Shown in pieces: positions 25,086 through 37,737 of a DNA stretch of 64,000 nt (its first letter is position 1; every line of letters begins with the position of its first letter). The notes under the pieces are model-generated. The model did no database searches, was not told where the DNA came from, and worked only from the letters and a program-made list of their open reading frames with translations. The position numbers and the translations under genes were made by a program. Origin of the DNA: Talinum fruticosum (lineage: Eukaryota; Streptophyta; Magnoliopsida; Caryophyllales; Talinaceae); NCBI GenBank assembly GCA_021018815.1, contig JAITYX010000100.1:682001-746000 (forward strand), in the 5' to 3' direction.

Positions 25086-28000
25086 TTAGCCAAACAAAAG
25101 CCGACGTCTCACAGATTTAGGAAGGGTTGCACATGAATCCTTACTCTTCGCTGTTGCAGGACTGGAAGCCTCTGAATTTTGAGCCAAATCCTTATCACCT
25201 TTCTCCTCAATTGGCCGTTTGCTTGATCGATAATAATCAGTAATTGCTAACTGCATACCTGAATTCGGAGTTGGTGACTTTTCACAAGTTCCTCCAGATC
25301 TGGAACTGCCAAACTTTCTTCTTTTTGACTCTTTCATTTCCTATGAAAATGTATATATAACAGAAAAATTCAAAGAAAATCCTCAGAACTGATGCACAAT
25401 TTCATACAGCTTTTCAATTCATATTTAAACTACTTCTTTCTTTTCCAATTTTTGTGCAATTTATTTCCAAATGTTTGTAACTCTTCTAACCCTATTCCCA
25501 AAAATTACTCTGTGAATTGCTTAGAAGTAACCCCCCCAGGATCTATATGCAGTCAGTGCTGTATTAACAACAATAGAAAAGTTAAGCTGGATGGAAAATG
25601 TATACAAGAGAAGACCAAGATACCTTCTGCTGCAAAAAGCTATTAACTTCCTCTGGAAAAGCATTTAGAACAAGCTTCAAATTTTCATCGGTCAATATAA
25701 ATGAGCAGCCATCGTCAATGTGAATCTGGGGCACATCCAGCTCATCCAACCCGCTTGTGGATTCATCAATTTGGATCACTTCAGGATGAGGGCTAGACAC
25801 TATCCTAGACGCTTCAGGAGATGCTAGATCACTGACACTCTTCATCATTGATGTAGAGCTCCTCCACTTGACCTCATAAAATTCATGACCATATCGAACT
25901 TTTAGACGCTGAATAGAGTCAAACTCATACTGTCCATGCAATAAACTTGCAGAGGTATTTGCAGCCCTTTCTCTCAGGAAAATGGTCGACATCATCGGAA
26001 ACATCCGCTGCCGTACATATGATGGCTCCCAGTTTTGATTATAGGCCAAAAATCGATTAACATTTCAATTTCTGGGCCTTTCCACAATAGGGGGCAAAAA
26101 CCATCACTATCTGCAGCACATACCAGTTAAAGTTCCAAAAAGGGCAAGAAATACAAAGGATCGCAAAGTGATCATGGATAACTTAGCAGGAATAAGTTAT
26201 AATATCCACAAAAGCGCCAATGAAGAACAATCTTTGTCCCCTCTAAAACTCGTTAATGCCATAAGCAATAAAGTCCACCCATTGAAACAACCCAGGAAAA
26301 TAGATTCTATGATTATCACCTTCAGTCCTCAAATACATTTCAATGATCTCATTGCTCGGGAAGTTGCACTCCGTAGCTATCTTGTTGCACACTCTTAGGT
26401 GCCAATTTTCATTCTTCTTACATTCTCTTTCTTCTCGCTCCTGTGGATAAAAAACCAGACATGGGATGCCCATCATTAATCCAAACATCTTCAGATGCTT
26501 ACAGCAATCATACAGACAAAGATAGGAGAGAAATAATCCAAGGAAAAAACAAGTATGTGAGACAACTTCCAAAGCAATTTGCATCACCAAAAGCTGGGGA
26601 TTTTGCTTTGGAATAAATTTACATGTTAGCTGTCATACAGGCAATATGTTAACGGCACATCTCCATGGTCCGCTAGCTAGTGAAGATGAATACCATTTTT
26701 TGTTTTTGGAAACGAGAAAGATATCAACTAAATTAGAGGTGTAAACAAAGAAAAAAGTAGAGGTGTAATGTAAACAAGCTAAATCAAGCAAAGCCATCAG
26801 AGTACTTTCATATGAGACCTTGTTAACTTAATCAACCATGAACATGGGGAGTTTTAGCTTTATCCAAGCTCGAACAGGTTATTGAAGCAAGGGCTATCTG
26901 TAAATCGTTACATTCAACTTGTTTACTAAATGAGCAGGTAGGAACAAGTTTCTTTCCATTTTTCTGAATTCTCCTTTCAAGCTTCTCTGCCACTTGGAGA
27001 TAATCTGACTTATGATTAATATTTTTCTAAAAGGTATTTAAAATCACAAACTCATAGTATGCTGTTATAGAAGTACTAGCAGCATCCTCAGAAAAAGTAT
27101 TACATATTCCATCAGTCACAATTTTAAATGGCATAATTACGAAATATTTAACAAGCTAGAATAAAAGAATATAAATGATCACATAATTGAGACAGAGCAA
27201 TAAACAAGTTGTTCATGAGTATAAACAAACAAGCTCTAACATGTTCATGTTCAAGTATGTTTGGTCGTTAAGCTTTGGTCATTTTGTCACTTAATTTATT
27301 AAAACAAATCAACATGAATAATAAGGCTGAACGGATCTGAATTCTGAAGTGTGCTGAAAGGGCATATGAATTCATGTATATAGTACACCCTAAATAAAAA
27401 AAAAACTTATTAAAACAACAAATCTTTCTATTATTCCTCCCGCCTTCTTTCTGTTCTTTTCTGCAAGGTAAGGTGTGGAAGGAGGAATAAAACAAGGAAA
27501 TACAAGGAAAATGAAAACAATCGTACACAAGTTTGTATGCCTCAAACAATCTAGGTAAAATTGGCATAAAGACAAAATCACACAACAGAACAGATTAATA
27601 AAGGAGCAAATAGAAAACGAAAATTTTATGCCAGCATTCAGCAAATGAAATTTACTTCACAAATTGAAAAAGCATGCACATTGAAAGAGAATGAATAAGG
27701 AAAATGGAGAATTGGAGATTGTTACCCTTTCACAAGCGATGCATACACATTTGAACCCAGGAGCTTTTGTATAACAATTCACCCCATTGGTGCTGTAACA
27801 AGGCTCACATGGGACTTTGATATGCACAGTCTTGCTGCCAGGATGACCACACAAAGAACAATGACGAATTTTAAGCTTCGTCAAGACTTCATCAGAATTT
27901 CTTATACATTTACCAGGAGACACAGAATCCCCAGGAAATGGAGGTATAACCCCAGAACCTATTTCATGCAACCTGTATCAGTAATTGAATAACGTAAAGA

Positions 28001-30484
28001 CCTGAATAATAGCAGACACCATCATTGGCATAGGAGGCAATCAGACCTAAAATATCAGAATAGCGGACAAACCTGTCTAAAACTTCATCTTCACAAAAAA
28101 TTTTCACGAAACGAAGAGCTGAGTCCAGCCCAACTCCTTGCACCCCATTTAGATCATGATCACTTCCAACCAAAAGAGAAATAGCAATGAAGTGTTTTCT
28201 TCGCAAGCTCATACCAATTTCAATGTCTGACATATGATAGCATTCAAAAGGTCCCTGATAATATTGGAAATCCCAAACCCAATTGTCAGACATTACATAA
28301 AGCTCTTAGATAATTCAGGGAGCTATTTATGCGAAAACAATTACAAACTTGGATGGATAAATTTGAATTATACAGGAGAAAGAGTAAATCAAGCAGAGAC
28401 TAGGTTTGTAACGGTGTAGTTTACTTCACAACGGATATATTTACAAATCACATAAAACACACAACGTACGTGTCAGTGTGTAACTAACCGTATAACAATT
28501 GAAAAGTTTTTTCAGCCACAAGTGGTTACTCTGACATGCTTTACAGTAGATGATTAGCCACACAAATCCAATCAAACCTTTCCAACATGACTTATTTTAA
28601 CTCACAGAGTCCCTAAATAAACTTCCAAACTTATCAACCATATTTGTATTCAAAGAGTATAGAGTCCTTCAAGTGATGGGCTCCCAATAGCTTGTTTTGG
28701 AATGGTGGTACGGGAAAAAGAAAGTGTATGGGATGGGGAGAGTTTTCACTCATCCAACTTAACATGTGTATCCAAATATGATCCTATATGGAATGCATTG
28801 CAAACAATAGCTCGCAGACATAAGGGGGAAAAAGGGGAAGAGGTTAAGAAAGTGAGAGAAACTTACTTTAGACTTAGGATTCAAGTGTTTTATAACACAC
28901 TTAGCCCCGAAGAGGAATGCATCACTGTCAGCTGTTATGCAAGCATCCACAAGACCTTCACTATTCAATTGAGCACAAAGTGCTTCAGCCTCCCCTTTCG
29001 CTCTTAGAATAGGCATCCCAAGAAGTTTCAGAAGTTCCTGCATTAGTGCCCGGCAATTTAGGAAAAAGAAGTATTTCTCAAAATGCATCCTCAACCAAAC
29101 AATATGAAGTTGTATCAGCTAGGGACAAGTTTATTTGAACTAGATGTTGTCACATGCATCTACCTATTTGCAGCAGTACTCATACTAAATGTTCATTAGA
29201 TGGTAATAACAAAAAAACGAAAACCAATACCATCCTGTCAAAGTTCGACAACAACTATTACCAGGTACTATAATGAATAATATCCTTGTTCATTCTGAAT
29301 GGCAGACAACTTTTCACATTGTACCATTGCACGTTCGCAACATATCTTATTATCTCTCATCTTCTTAACTATATTAAGTATTGATCTGAATCTCTTTGAA
29401 GCTAATACCAACCATGAACCCTTGCATCATGCAATAACATTACGAAGAATGAAAGTCTGACGTACACAAGCTAGTGCCTAGAAATTGCAGAGACTGCATC
29501 CTTTAACCCTTAGACTAAAAGGTAAATTGACTAGATGTCACATAAGAAAACTAAAAGTTTGGTTATCTATCATAAATGAGCTCGAAATACAATGATAGAA
29601 TTGCTTGCAGAGACAAATTCTGTAACCAAGTCTATAATTAAAAAAAAAAAAAAACAGAAACATCACCCGTATAAACAGATGCATGAAGGATCAACTAACC
29701 ACACACTCCTCAACGCATTTGACAAAATACTTATTCCTATCAGCAGAACCCTCTTTTGCAAGCAGTGAATCTGACACATCAATGCCAGAAAACCGACAGA
29801 ACCGTGCAATCCTCGCTTGAGATTTCAGTGGCGATGGCTGTCCGTCCACAACAAAAACTGGAAATGCTCCAAACTGCAATGTTTCAACAACACTATCATC
29901 ACTTCCCCCTCCTCTCCAAGCAACAAATGTTTCAATACAATCGAGCAGAAAAACAACAAATTTTCATAATCATACATCCTAGACAGAAAGCTCAAAGCAT
30001 ATAGACCAAGACACTTAAACTTGCAGATATAGAAACCCACAAAATTTGACCCAATTCTGCTCCTAAACCAAACTCATAAACAGATTAACACAGAAATTCA
30101 TCACTACTATAATCATTCTAGGAAGGAAATTCAATTGGGTCCTTCAAAACTACAATGTAGAATAGGATTCAAGGCCAAAACTTTCCAAACTTCTGACACT
30201 TGAAATAGATATGAAATCAGGGTAATTGAAAAAGAAACGAAAAATGCACATAATTGAGAGAAGAAAGAAGGAGAATGAAATGGGTACCTTTGAGAAAAGA
30301 TTAATAGTACGAAAAAAAGTGACCCGAATGTGTGGATTTCGGACCCGGGAAGATTTAAGGGCAGTCCCATGCTGAACAATCCAGAAGGAGAGATCAACGG
30401 CCACTTTCTTGTCCCTCAAAAATCAAAACCCTCGTAACGAGCGTATGGTTTAAGGACATCCCAGAAGTTACCTCCTACCCCCAT
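25086..30484 (-). CDS. GEN1: Holliday-junction resolvase / flap endonuclease GEN1-like
   Basis: A Rad2/XPG-family nuclease that cuts flaps and four-way junctions in nuclear DNA repair. About 611 residues; exons in sense order: 30484-30288, 29873-29700, 29037-28867, 28254-28073, 27972-27726, 26440-26320, 26110-25624, 25340-25086. The XPG-N domain starts MGVGGNFWDVLKPYAR and has the metal residues in KVAVDLSFW and VFVVDGQPSPL. The XPG-I domain has KGEAEALCAQLN and CITADSDAFLFG; the helix-two-turn-helix has LLVGSDHDLNGVQGVG. A chromodomain-like region (QYEFDSIQRLKVRYG..FYEVKW) follows. The C-terminus has a PIP-like QLAITDYY and ends KSVRRRLLFG, like Arabidopsis At1g01880. Two frameshifts lie in T5 runs (sense) at 30418-30422 and 26048-26052; one added T restores the family sequence each time. 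Confidence 0.94.
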
Positions 30485-31471
30485 TGTTGCTCCTCTGCAA
30501 AACCCTAATCTGGGAAATCAACTTTGGCAATGGAAGACTGAAATTTTTGCATAGCCGTTGAGGAGAAAGAGAGAGAGTCTTTTCTTGTCTTGTGAAATGA
30601 TGTCATTCATCACTTGCTTTAATAAAAAATGGAAAAAAAAAAAGAATTGGGCTTTTGTTCAGGCCCATAAATCCCAGGCCATCAATCCATAATTATTGAT
30701 TTTTTTTTTTAGTGCAGAAGAGGCTCTGCCCCAAACAGAATAAAATCCATAATTATAGATTTAGTGTATATACTATAATTTTTAAATTATGATATATAAT
30801 ACATCCTTTATAGATTTAGTGTATATAATACTATAATTATGATATATAATTTTTAAATTATGATATATATATAAATTATGAATATATATAGAGAGAGATT
30901 TTGCCTAAATATATTGATTCACCATGTCGAAATTTAAATTATGTAAAATTTTACAACAATAACTTCTTTTAATAGGGTCTAGATTGATAGTATATAATAC
31001 ATCCTTTATTATTTATTTTTATTTTAATAAAAAGAGAATATATATTCTGCTTATATTTACATTTACATTTATGTAATACATGTTAAAATAAAAGGAATAT
31101 AAATTTACCTTATAGCGCCTTTTAACATGTTATGATTGTAGAATGTAATTCATTATAATATGGTGGGCAATGGAGATACCTTTCATTTTCAGTAATCTTC
31201 CACATTCACATCTTATAGTAATGAGCAAAGGTTGTATTATACTTTCTCACAATTCTTCTTGTAATTTAAAAATGATCACCTCTTTTTTTTTTTTTTTGTA
31301 TTATACTTTTTGTTAAAATTATCAAAAAAATATTAGAACTATATCAAAATTCAATTTTCAAATACCAACTATTTGGACAAATGAAGCCTAATTCTTATAT
31401 GGAATAATTTAAACAGCTTGCTTAGAGATATAATTAGTATTATCAATCTTTAATTAATAATACTTCATAAA

Positions 31472-31804
31472 GGGTTGTAACGGAACCGAATCAGCGCGTC
31501 GAGCACTTAGGCTCGAATCAACCGAGCCCGAGCTAAGCTCGAGCCAGCTCGATTTGGCTCAATTTAGGCTAAATAGTTCATTTTTTTTTCTAGAAATACT
31601 TGCGTGGAGATTATAAAATTACCACTTAAATCACCAAAAATTCATTCAAACCTTTATTTCTTAAATTTAATACAAAACTATAAAATTTAACCTCAATTAT
31701 AACTTTTAACTTTAGAAACTTTTAAACAAATAAAAAAAAAATTGAGCCAACCGAGCCGAACCTGAACACCAGGCTCAGATTCGGGCTCGACTCGTTTACA
31801 TCAC
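31472..31804. mobile_element. Probable hAT-type MITE with GAGCTCGAGC-rich ends
   Basis: The left end reads GGTTGTAACGGAACCGA. The right end, read on the minus strand, is GGTGATGTAAACGAGTCGAG, giving degenerate inverted termini. Both subterminal regions are rich in GAGCC/GGCTC words that can pair, and the centre is AT-rich. This layout, with GTAAACGAGTCGAGCC near the end, is common in dispersed plant MITEs. No clear target duplication was found. Confidence 0.5.
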
Positions 31805-31898
31805 CAAATTATTAAAGAAAATCTCAATTGTGCCCCTCAAAGAGTAGTCTTTTCCCAAATTACCACGCCTTCCTGGATTCCTAGTACTCGACAACATG

Positions 31899-31919
31899 CC
31901 TCTCTCTCTCTCTCTCTCG

Positions 31920-31960
<41 letters not shown>

Positions 31961-31962
31961 AG
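31899..31962. repeat. Compound (CT)n(AC)n microsatellite
   Basis: A CT run of about 37 bases, broken by one GC, passes directly into an AC run of about 26 bases. It lies about 240 bases before the transporter ATG. Confidence 0.95.
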
Positions 31963-32143
31963 AGAAGCAAGATACCCATGCCGGAGAGCAGAGACCGTCA
32001 TTGAACCCATTGCTCCTTTAGAGAAAGAAAAGGAATAAATCTGTCTATTTAAACAATACCCATTCTACAGAAGAAGGAGAATTTAGGCGTAGATACCCAC
32101 CCATTTCTTTTTTCTTTGATTTTATTTTGTGGGTAAACACAAG

Positions 32144-32196
32144 ACAAAGAAGAAGAAGAAGAAGAAGAAGAAGAAGAAGAAGAAGAAGAAGAAGAA
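32144..32196. repeat. (GAA)n trinucleotide run ending next to a start codon
   Basis: About 17 GAA/AAG units end three bases before the transporter ATG at 32199. The run sits entirely in the 5' leader, so length changes would not alter the protein. Confidence 0.92.
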
Positions 32197-32198
32197 AG

Positions 32199-34466
32199 AT
32201 GAAGAATAATGAAGAACAAGTTCGGTCTCTGTTTGGGATTTCTTTAACTAGTCGACCCAGATGGCAACAATTTTTCATCTGCTCTTCTGGGTTCTTCTTC
32301 GGTTACCTCGTCAATGGCATTTGCGAGGTTATCTCTCTTTCTCTGTCTCCACATTGTCGAGTTTTTGCTTTCGTCGAGATTATCGCAACAAATTACGGGG
32401 TTTGTTGCGCCTTCTGGTGTTCTTCCCCATTGAATTTTCTTGACAAAATTTGAATTCAGTGCTTAGTTTTTTTCGTATGATTATGTGATTTCTAACTGCT
32501 TGAACCCTTATTTTCATCAGTAATTCGATCATGCATGTTCTGATTATGAATTCTTTTGCCCTGTAATTACTGAACTCTCTTTTATACGTTAATCACTTCT
32601 TAGAGACATAATTAGCATGAGTCAGATTAACAATGTTACAATCCTCTTAAACTTCCTATTTTGCCCCTGAAGTGTAGTTTAGCTGATTTTGGAAATTGTC
32701 ATTTTCTGGGTTTTGATTTTCAGGAATATGTATACAATAGGCTGCAATTCAGGTGAGTTGCTCCATCTGGGTATTGCTGTTTTGTCATTTTATGATGTGG
32801 GCATTAAAATTTTGAGCTGAATTTTTGTTTATATTTTGGTGCCAATTTCAGCTATGGATGGTACTTCACATTTGTTCAGGGGTTTGTGTACATAGCATTA
32901 ATCTACTTGAATGGGTTCACCACCAAGCAAATGGTTAACCCATGGAGGACTTATGTGAAGCTCTCTGCTGTGCTTATGGGCTCTCATGGACTCACCAAAG
33001 GATCATTGGCTTTTCTTAATTACCCTGCTCAAATTATGTTCAAGTCCACCAAGGTAGTACTTAGCCACCTAATTACATTTCTTAATTGTCCTGTTATGTC
33101 ATTGCTAGTGTGATCTTATGTAAATGGATTGGTGCGTGGAGCGTGGATGGGATGGGTTTAGATGTACGTTGCGAGGCTCTTTCTGTTGGACTCTAGATTT
33201 GGAAGGAGTTGGCTACTTAAAATTCAGCAAGAACAGATGTAGAGAATAGTTTATTAAGCATTTTGCTCTAGTCTGAATACATTTTCGTGACACTTAGAAC
33301 TTTGAGAGGGTGCAAATGTATAGGGCATTTGTGTCTCCTTTCCTCCCCTTGCATGGCAAAGTTGTTGGACTAAACGGACCCCCAAGCTAGGATGTTCGTG
33401 TTTGCTTATTCAGGACCGTAATCATCTGAAAATGTGAATCACGAATTTGGTCGTTTTTCCATCACAGGTTTTGCCAGTGATGATAATGGGTGCCTTCATC
33501 CCAGGCCTAAGGAGAAAATACCCTCCATATGAGTATTTATTGGCTCTACTGTTAGTCGTGGGTTTGATCCTTTTCACATTGGCGGATGCCCAAACATCAC
33601 CAAACTTCAGCATGATTGGTGTTGTGATGATAACTGGTGCTCTAATCATGGACGCCTTCCTTGGGAATTTGCAAGAGGCAATCTTTACCATGAACCCCGA
33701 GACCACTCAGGTGGTTTGCACATCATATATCTTCACAGAGCACGTATAATGTGTATATAGAATTCAAGGTGTTCACAGGAAACACATGACTTGATGTCCA
33801 GAATTCATGACTCCGTCTTAACTTTATGCATGCAGATGGAAATGTTGTTGTGCTCAACTGTCGTTGGTTTGCCAATGTTGATCCTTCCTATGATTCTGAC
33901 GGGAGAATTATTCAGAGCATGGACCTCATGTTCACAGGTACCTTTCCATTTCCACAAAGCTGCTTTCTAGCCATGATCTGACGCCTTTGCCTTTGGTTTG
34001 CTTGACACATTTCTCTCATTCTCTTGCAGCATCCCTATGTGTACGGTGTGCTGGTTTTCGAAGCCCTGGCAACCTTTATTGGTCAGGTCTCCGTCTTGTC
34101 CCTCATTGCATTGTTTGGGGCTGCAACCACCGCCATGGTATCGTCAGCCTTTTCCCTGTACTATTTCGTCAATTTCTTTGTCGAGTTTTGTCTATATTGT
34201 CGGATTTCTCATTCCATTTTGAGTCGGGATTTCAGGTGACAACAGCCAGGAAGGCAGTGACATTGCTGCTATCTTACCTGCTCTTCACCAAGCCCTTAAC
34301 CGAGCAACACGGAACAGGGTTGCTGTTGATATCCATGGTGATCATACTGAAGCTTTTGCCAGACAACAAACCTCCGAAAAGAGCTTCAATGCAAATGGAA
34401 ATTGCAAAGCAAGAGATGAAGCACTTGGTAAACGAAGATGAACAAGAAAAACAGCCCTTGGTCTAA
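32199..34466 (+). CDS. UTR2: UDP-galactose/UDP-glucose transporter, UTR2/UTR4 type
   Basis: A nucleotide-sugar/drug-metabolite superfamily antiporter of the ER or Golgi membrane, predicted to bring UDP-sugars into the lumen. 347 residues in seven exons: 32199-32327, 32724-32752, 32852-33053, 33468-33710, 33836-33937, 34030-34137, 34236-34466. All borders and phases agree and the frame is intact. The start [16 protein letters not shown] and the hydrophobic [16 protein letters not shown] are family-typical. Further identifying stretches are [52 protein letters not shown] and [20 protein letters not shown]. About nine to ten membrane helices can be counted. The C-terminus is short, charged and cytosolic ([19 protein letters not shown]). 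The single 29-base exon 2 is notable. UTR2 versus UTR4 cannot be settled by eye. Confidence 0.93.
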
Positions 34467-35711
34467 GAACGATAATCTGTGTCGAAAACATACTGTCACA
34501 TTTTTAGTCCTTGAATTGTATACCTACTTTGTATTCTAGGATGAGAAGAATAGGGTTTTAGATTCATAGCCGCTGTTACATTACCTTTTCCAATTTGTGG
34601 CTTCAAAAAAGTTTCAAGCTGAAGAATTCTCAAGGAAATTAGTATATATTACATGTCCTAGATTTTCTGGCTTGAATTCTCTGACTGGAGGATGAGTGCA
34701 TATTCTTGCCGTCTTTGAGGGTAATTATCATTTACCGCTTATATCGTCATTCTGGGATTATAATTTCGAAATACACGATAAAGTTTTTTTTTTTTTTTTG
34801 ATGTAAAAATTGGTGAAAATAAAGCCAGAAAAACCCAAAACTTTTGTTTTTGGGACTAATCAAGTTAGTTCCGAGCCTATAATATAATTCATGCCCATTA
34901 CCGTTTATATATCTAAAAGGATTTTGGGACTAATCAAGTGAGTCCCGAGACTATAATATAATCGTACCGATTACAGTTTATAAATCTGAACGGAGTGCAA
35001 CACCTCGCACACAATTATGATAGTTTTTAAATAAGATTTGAGAAGATTCAAATAAAGATAATTTTTGTATTTAATTAAAAATAAATTTTTTAAAAGATTT
35101 TTAAGAGTTAAGTATATAAATTTTTATATACAGTTGAGAGCATATACTTTAAGTAATGCGTTATTATTTTAGATATAAAAACTACAAATTTTTAAATGCT
35201 CGTGGGAGTATATACTCCTAGAAGAGAAAGAGAGATTAGGCCACAAAATCTCCTTTATTTTTCGTTCATCTAATCATCTTTTGAAATACGGTGAAAAGTA
35301 CATACTTATAGGAGCATATAGAACGTTCTTCCCACAAACCCTTTTATTTTTCTCGTTCGTCCAATTATTTATTGACATATATCCTATAAATATATACTAA
35401 CGTGTATATAATTGACTGATTAAAGTAAACAGCAAAGACATCTAGACACGTGTCAACTCTCCCCTACATGCATGATGCCACAAATTTGCCCCTTTTGCAT
35501 CAATCATCATCATTCATCACCGTCCTCCATTTACCACCCTCCTTTAAATTTAACCGATAAACACCAAATTCTGCCCCCACTAAGTTCATCACCATCATCC
35601 TCTTCAACAGTGAAAAACCCTCCAAAAACCCAAAAACCCATCCAAAACCCATGCGAAACTCAAAACCAAACCAAAAGAAAACAAAAACTCAATCGCAGTA
35701 AAAAGAAAAAC
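34467..35711. other. Intergenic region with a 74-bp tandem duplication
   Basis: Transporter 3' UTR, then AT-rich DNA. The 240 codons open upstream of and in frame with the next gene (from 35472) are Pro/Ser/Lys-rich and look like leader rather than protein. Confidence 0.5.
34848..34995. repeat. Two-copy tandem repeat, unit about 74 bp
   Basis: TTTTGGGACTAATCAAGT starts near 34849 and again near 34923. Each is followed by a similar CCGAG(C/A)CTATAATATAAT and a shared end. The copies differ at about ten positions. Confidence 0.8.
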
Positions 35712-36893
35712 ATGCCTGAAAATCATCAAAGAGATCACAACACCACCACAACAACAGAAGGAGTTGACAACACTCCGTTGCTCAACCCGGAAATCGACGA
35801 GGAAAGCCCAATCATGTTCAGAAGAAGACGGGCCGAGGATGGCGGAGATCAACAGGCCCAAAGCGAGTATGAGAGGCCCAGGCCCAGGCCCAAAGGCCCG
35901 GCATGGAAGGGGAGTATGCAAAGAGCATAGTGTACGGTGGGTTGGATGCAATTGTCACCTCTTTCTCTCTCATCTCCTCCATCTCCGCCGGGGGCGGTTG
36001 TCCTCCGTCGACGTCCTCGTCTTGGGGATCGCCAACCTCGTGGCGGATGGGATCTCCATGGGGTTTGGTGACTTTGTGAGTAGCTCTACTGAGAAGAACA
36101 TGGCTATCATGGAGAGAGATGTCACCCATTGGGAGGTTGAGAACAACGGTGGATCCGAGATCATGCACTTGATCCGAAGGTATCGGGCCCTCGGGATGGA
36201 CCCTCGTGATGCTACAACGGTAAATTTTACGTGTCTTTGTGTTGTTTAGTGTAAATTCTCATACATGAAGCTGTCTTTTAGTGCGACAGTCTCGTTCAAG
36301 ATGAAAATGGACTAGGAGGTGTATGGTATGTATACCACTAACTAGGTGTATAAATGTTTGTTCTTATATATTTATCTTCAAAAATTCAACAATATGCATT
36401 GGTTGAAGGCAATGTAACGATAAGATTACTTACATCTGAATTTTGAGCGTATTTACTGAATCGGTTCAAAATTTTCTTCTAACTAGTACTTCCTTTACGA
36501 GCAGGTGGTGAACATATTCTCAAAGTATAAACACATAATGGTGGAAGAACAAATGATGGGTCAAAAGGGTATAATCCCACCAAACCAAAACGACGAGAAG
36601 CCATGGAAGAGTGGCTTAGTCACCTTCACAGCCTTCCTAGTGTTTGGAAGCGCCCGCTTCTCTCCTTCATCATTCTCATCCCCTTCACCAACAACGACAC
36701 CATCAAGTTTCTAGGTGCGTGCATTCTCTCAGCCTTGGCTCTAGCCCTGCTCGGGCTTGCCAAGGCCAAGATCTCCGGTGAAAGTTACGGGCTCTCGGCC
36801 CTCACGACCCTCTTCAATGGGGCTGTTGCGGCTGCTGTTGCCTACTCCATTGGATGGACCCTGAGAAATTTGGCTGGCCTTGAAGAACCCTAA
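35712..36893 (+). CDS. VIT/CCC1-family membrane protein (membrane protein of ER body-like)
   Basis: Related to vacuolar iron transporters and to the C-terminal half of Arabidopsis membrane proteins of the ER body (At4g27870 group); a role in iron/manganese transport is inferred from the family only. About 299 residues, exons 35712-36219 and 36505-36893. A hydrophilic N-terminus leads into EYAKSIVYGGLDAIVTSFSL (first helix, with the family Asp). Next come VLVLGIANLVADGISMGFGD, the cytosolic helix STEKNMAIMERDVTHWE and three C-terminal helices ending SIGWTLRNLAGLEEP. The frame shifts at 35909-35912 (G4), 35990-35994 (G5) and 36653-36655 (C3); adding one base at each gives the continuous family sequence. 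An in-frame upstream ATG at 35472 is possible, but the extension is low-complexity. Confidence 0.85.
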
Positions 36894-37737
36894 TACAAAC
36901 TCAAAATGTAGTGTAATTTTTTGCTCATGGAAAGAGGAGGATTTGGAGCCCTCTTTTTCGAACATGGTTTTAGTAGTCCTGTTTTTGAAGATGTATTCCT
37001 CGGTGCCTACCCTATATATTTGCCTATAGATAGGGCCTGGAAAGTGCAATGTATTATGTGCCCAAGAAAAAAAAAATTATTAAAAATGTCTCTACATGGC
37101 TTAGAAATTGTGGGCTATTACTCCTTAAATTGTACTTCCCCTTTTTTACCAAAAAAGGGTAAAAAATAGCATAATTGAATGGAAGTGGAAGTGTTATCAC
37201 TCAAATTGTGTAATATCACTGTATTTATAAGTTTTTACAATTATAAAACTATACGTATAGTACATTATTTGTGAATAGAGTTCAATAGAGTTGATTTGAT
37301 GAGAGTGTTATTTGTGAATAGAGTTGATTATTTGTGAATAGAGTTCAATAGAGTTGATTTGATGAGAGTGTTATTTGTGAATAGAGTTGGTTTGATGAGA
37401 GTGTTATATGCTTCGGGAATGTATTTGCTTCTTCCCGAAGCATGTATATAAAGCAGATTTGACAGATTGGTTCAAATAGACCAATAAACTAATAAACTGA
37501 ACCACAATGCAATGGGTTTTATTGAGCGGCAAAAAATTTGTCAAAACAACTGGCAACAGAATATGATCTTGCATCGAATAGCCATTGCAAGTCTCAAAAG
37601 CAAGCTCTAATCTAACGTTGGGTTTCATCTGTATAACAATGTAAAACATATGGTGATGTAAAATTGGGGAAAACTTACTTGATAACAATGGGGACAGGGA
37701 TTAGGGGAACTCATATGGACGTTCTCAGGAAGAAGTA
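36894..37737. other. Convergent 3' region with nested direct repeats
   Basis: 3' UTR-like DNA on both sides with no coding signal. A minisatellite lies at 37267-37406. Confidence 0.5.
37267..37406. repeat. Minisatellite built from GAATAGAGTT(CAATAGAGTT)GATTTGATGAGAGTG units
   Basis: ATTTGTGAATAGAGTTCAAT followed by AGAGTTGATTTGATGAGAGT occurs at 37267 and again about 62 bases later. A shortened third unit lacks the CAATAGAGTT step. This is a higher-order repeat made of unequal short units. Confidence 0.85.

Larger units (their letters stand above)
30485..32198. other. Divergent intergenic region between GEN1 and the nucleotide-sugar transporter
   Basis: AT-rich with several short duplicated blocks; ATAGATTTAGTGTATATA recurs near 30756 and 30812. 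Contains a probable MITE (31472-31804) and the microsatellite-rich leader of the transporter gene. No coding signal was recognised. Confidence 0.5.

Noticed and set aside
32127..32453. 108-codon frame with a long arginine run
   Set aside because: It is another reading frame of the GAA microsatellite and of transporter exon 1.
35472..35711. 80-codon N-terminal extension of the VIT-like protein
   Set aside because: In frame but Pro/Ser/Lys low-complexity with typical leader composition; the ATG at 35712 starts family-like sequence.
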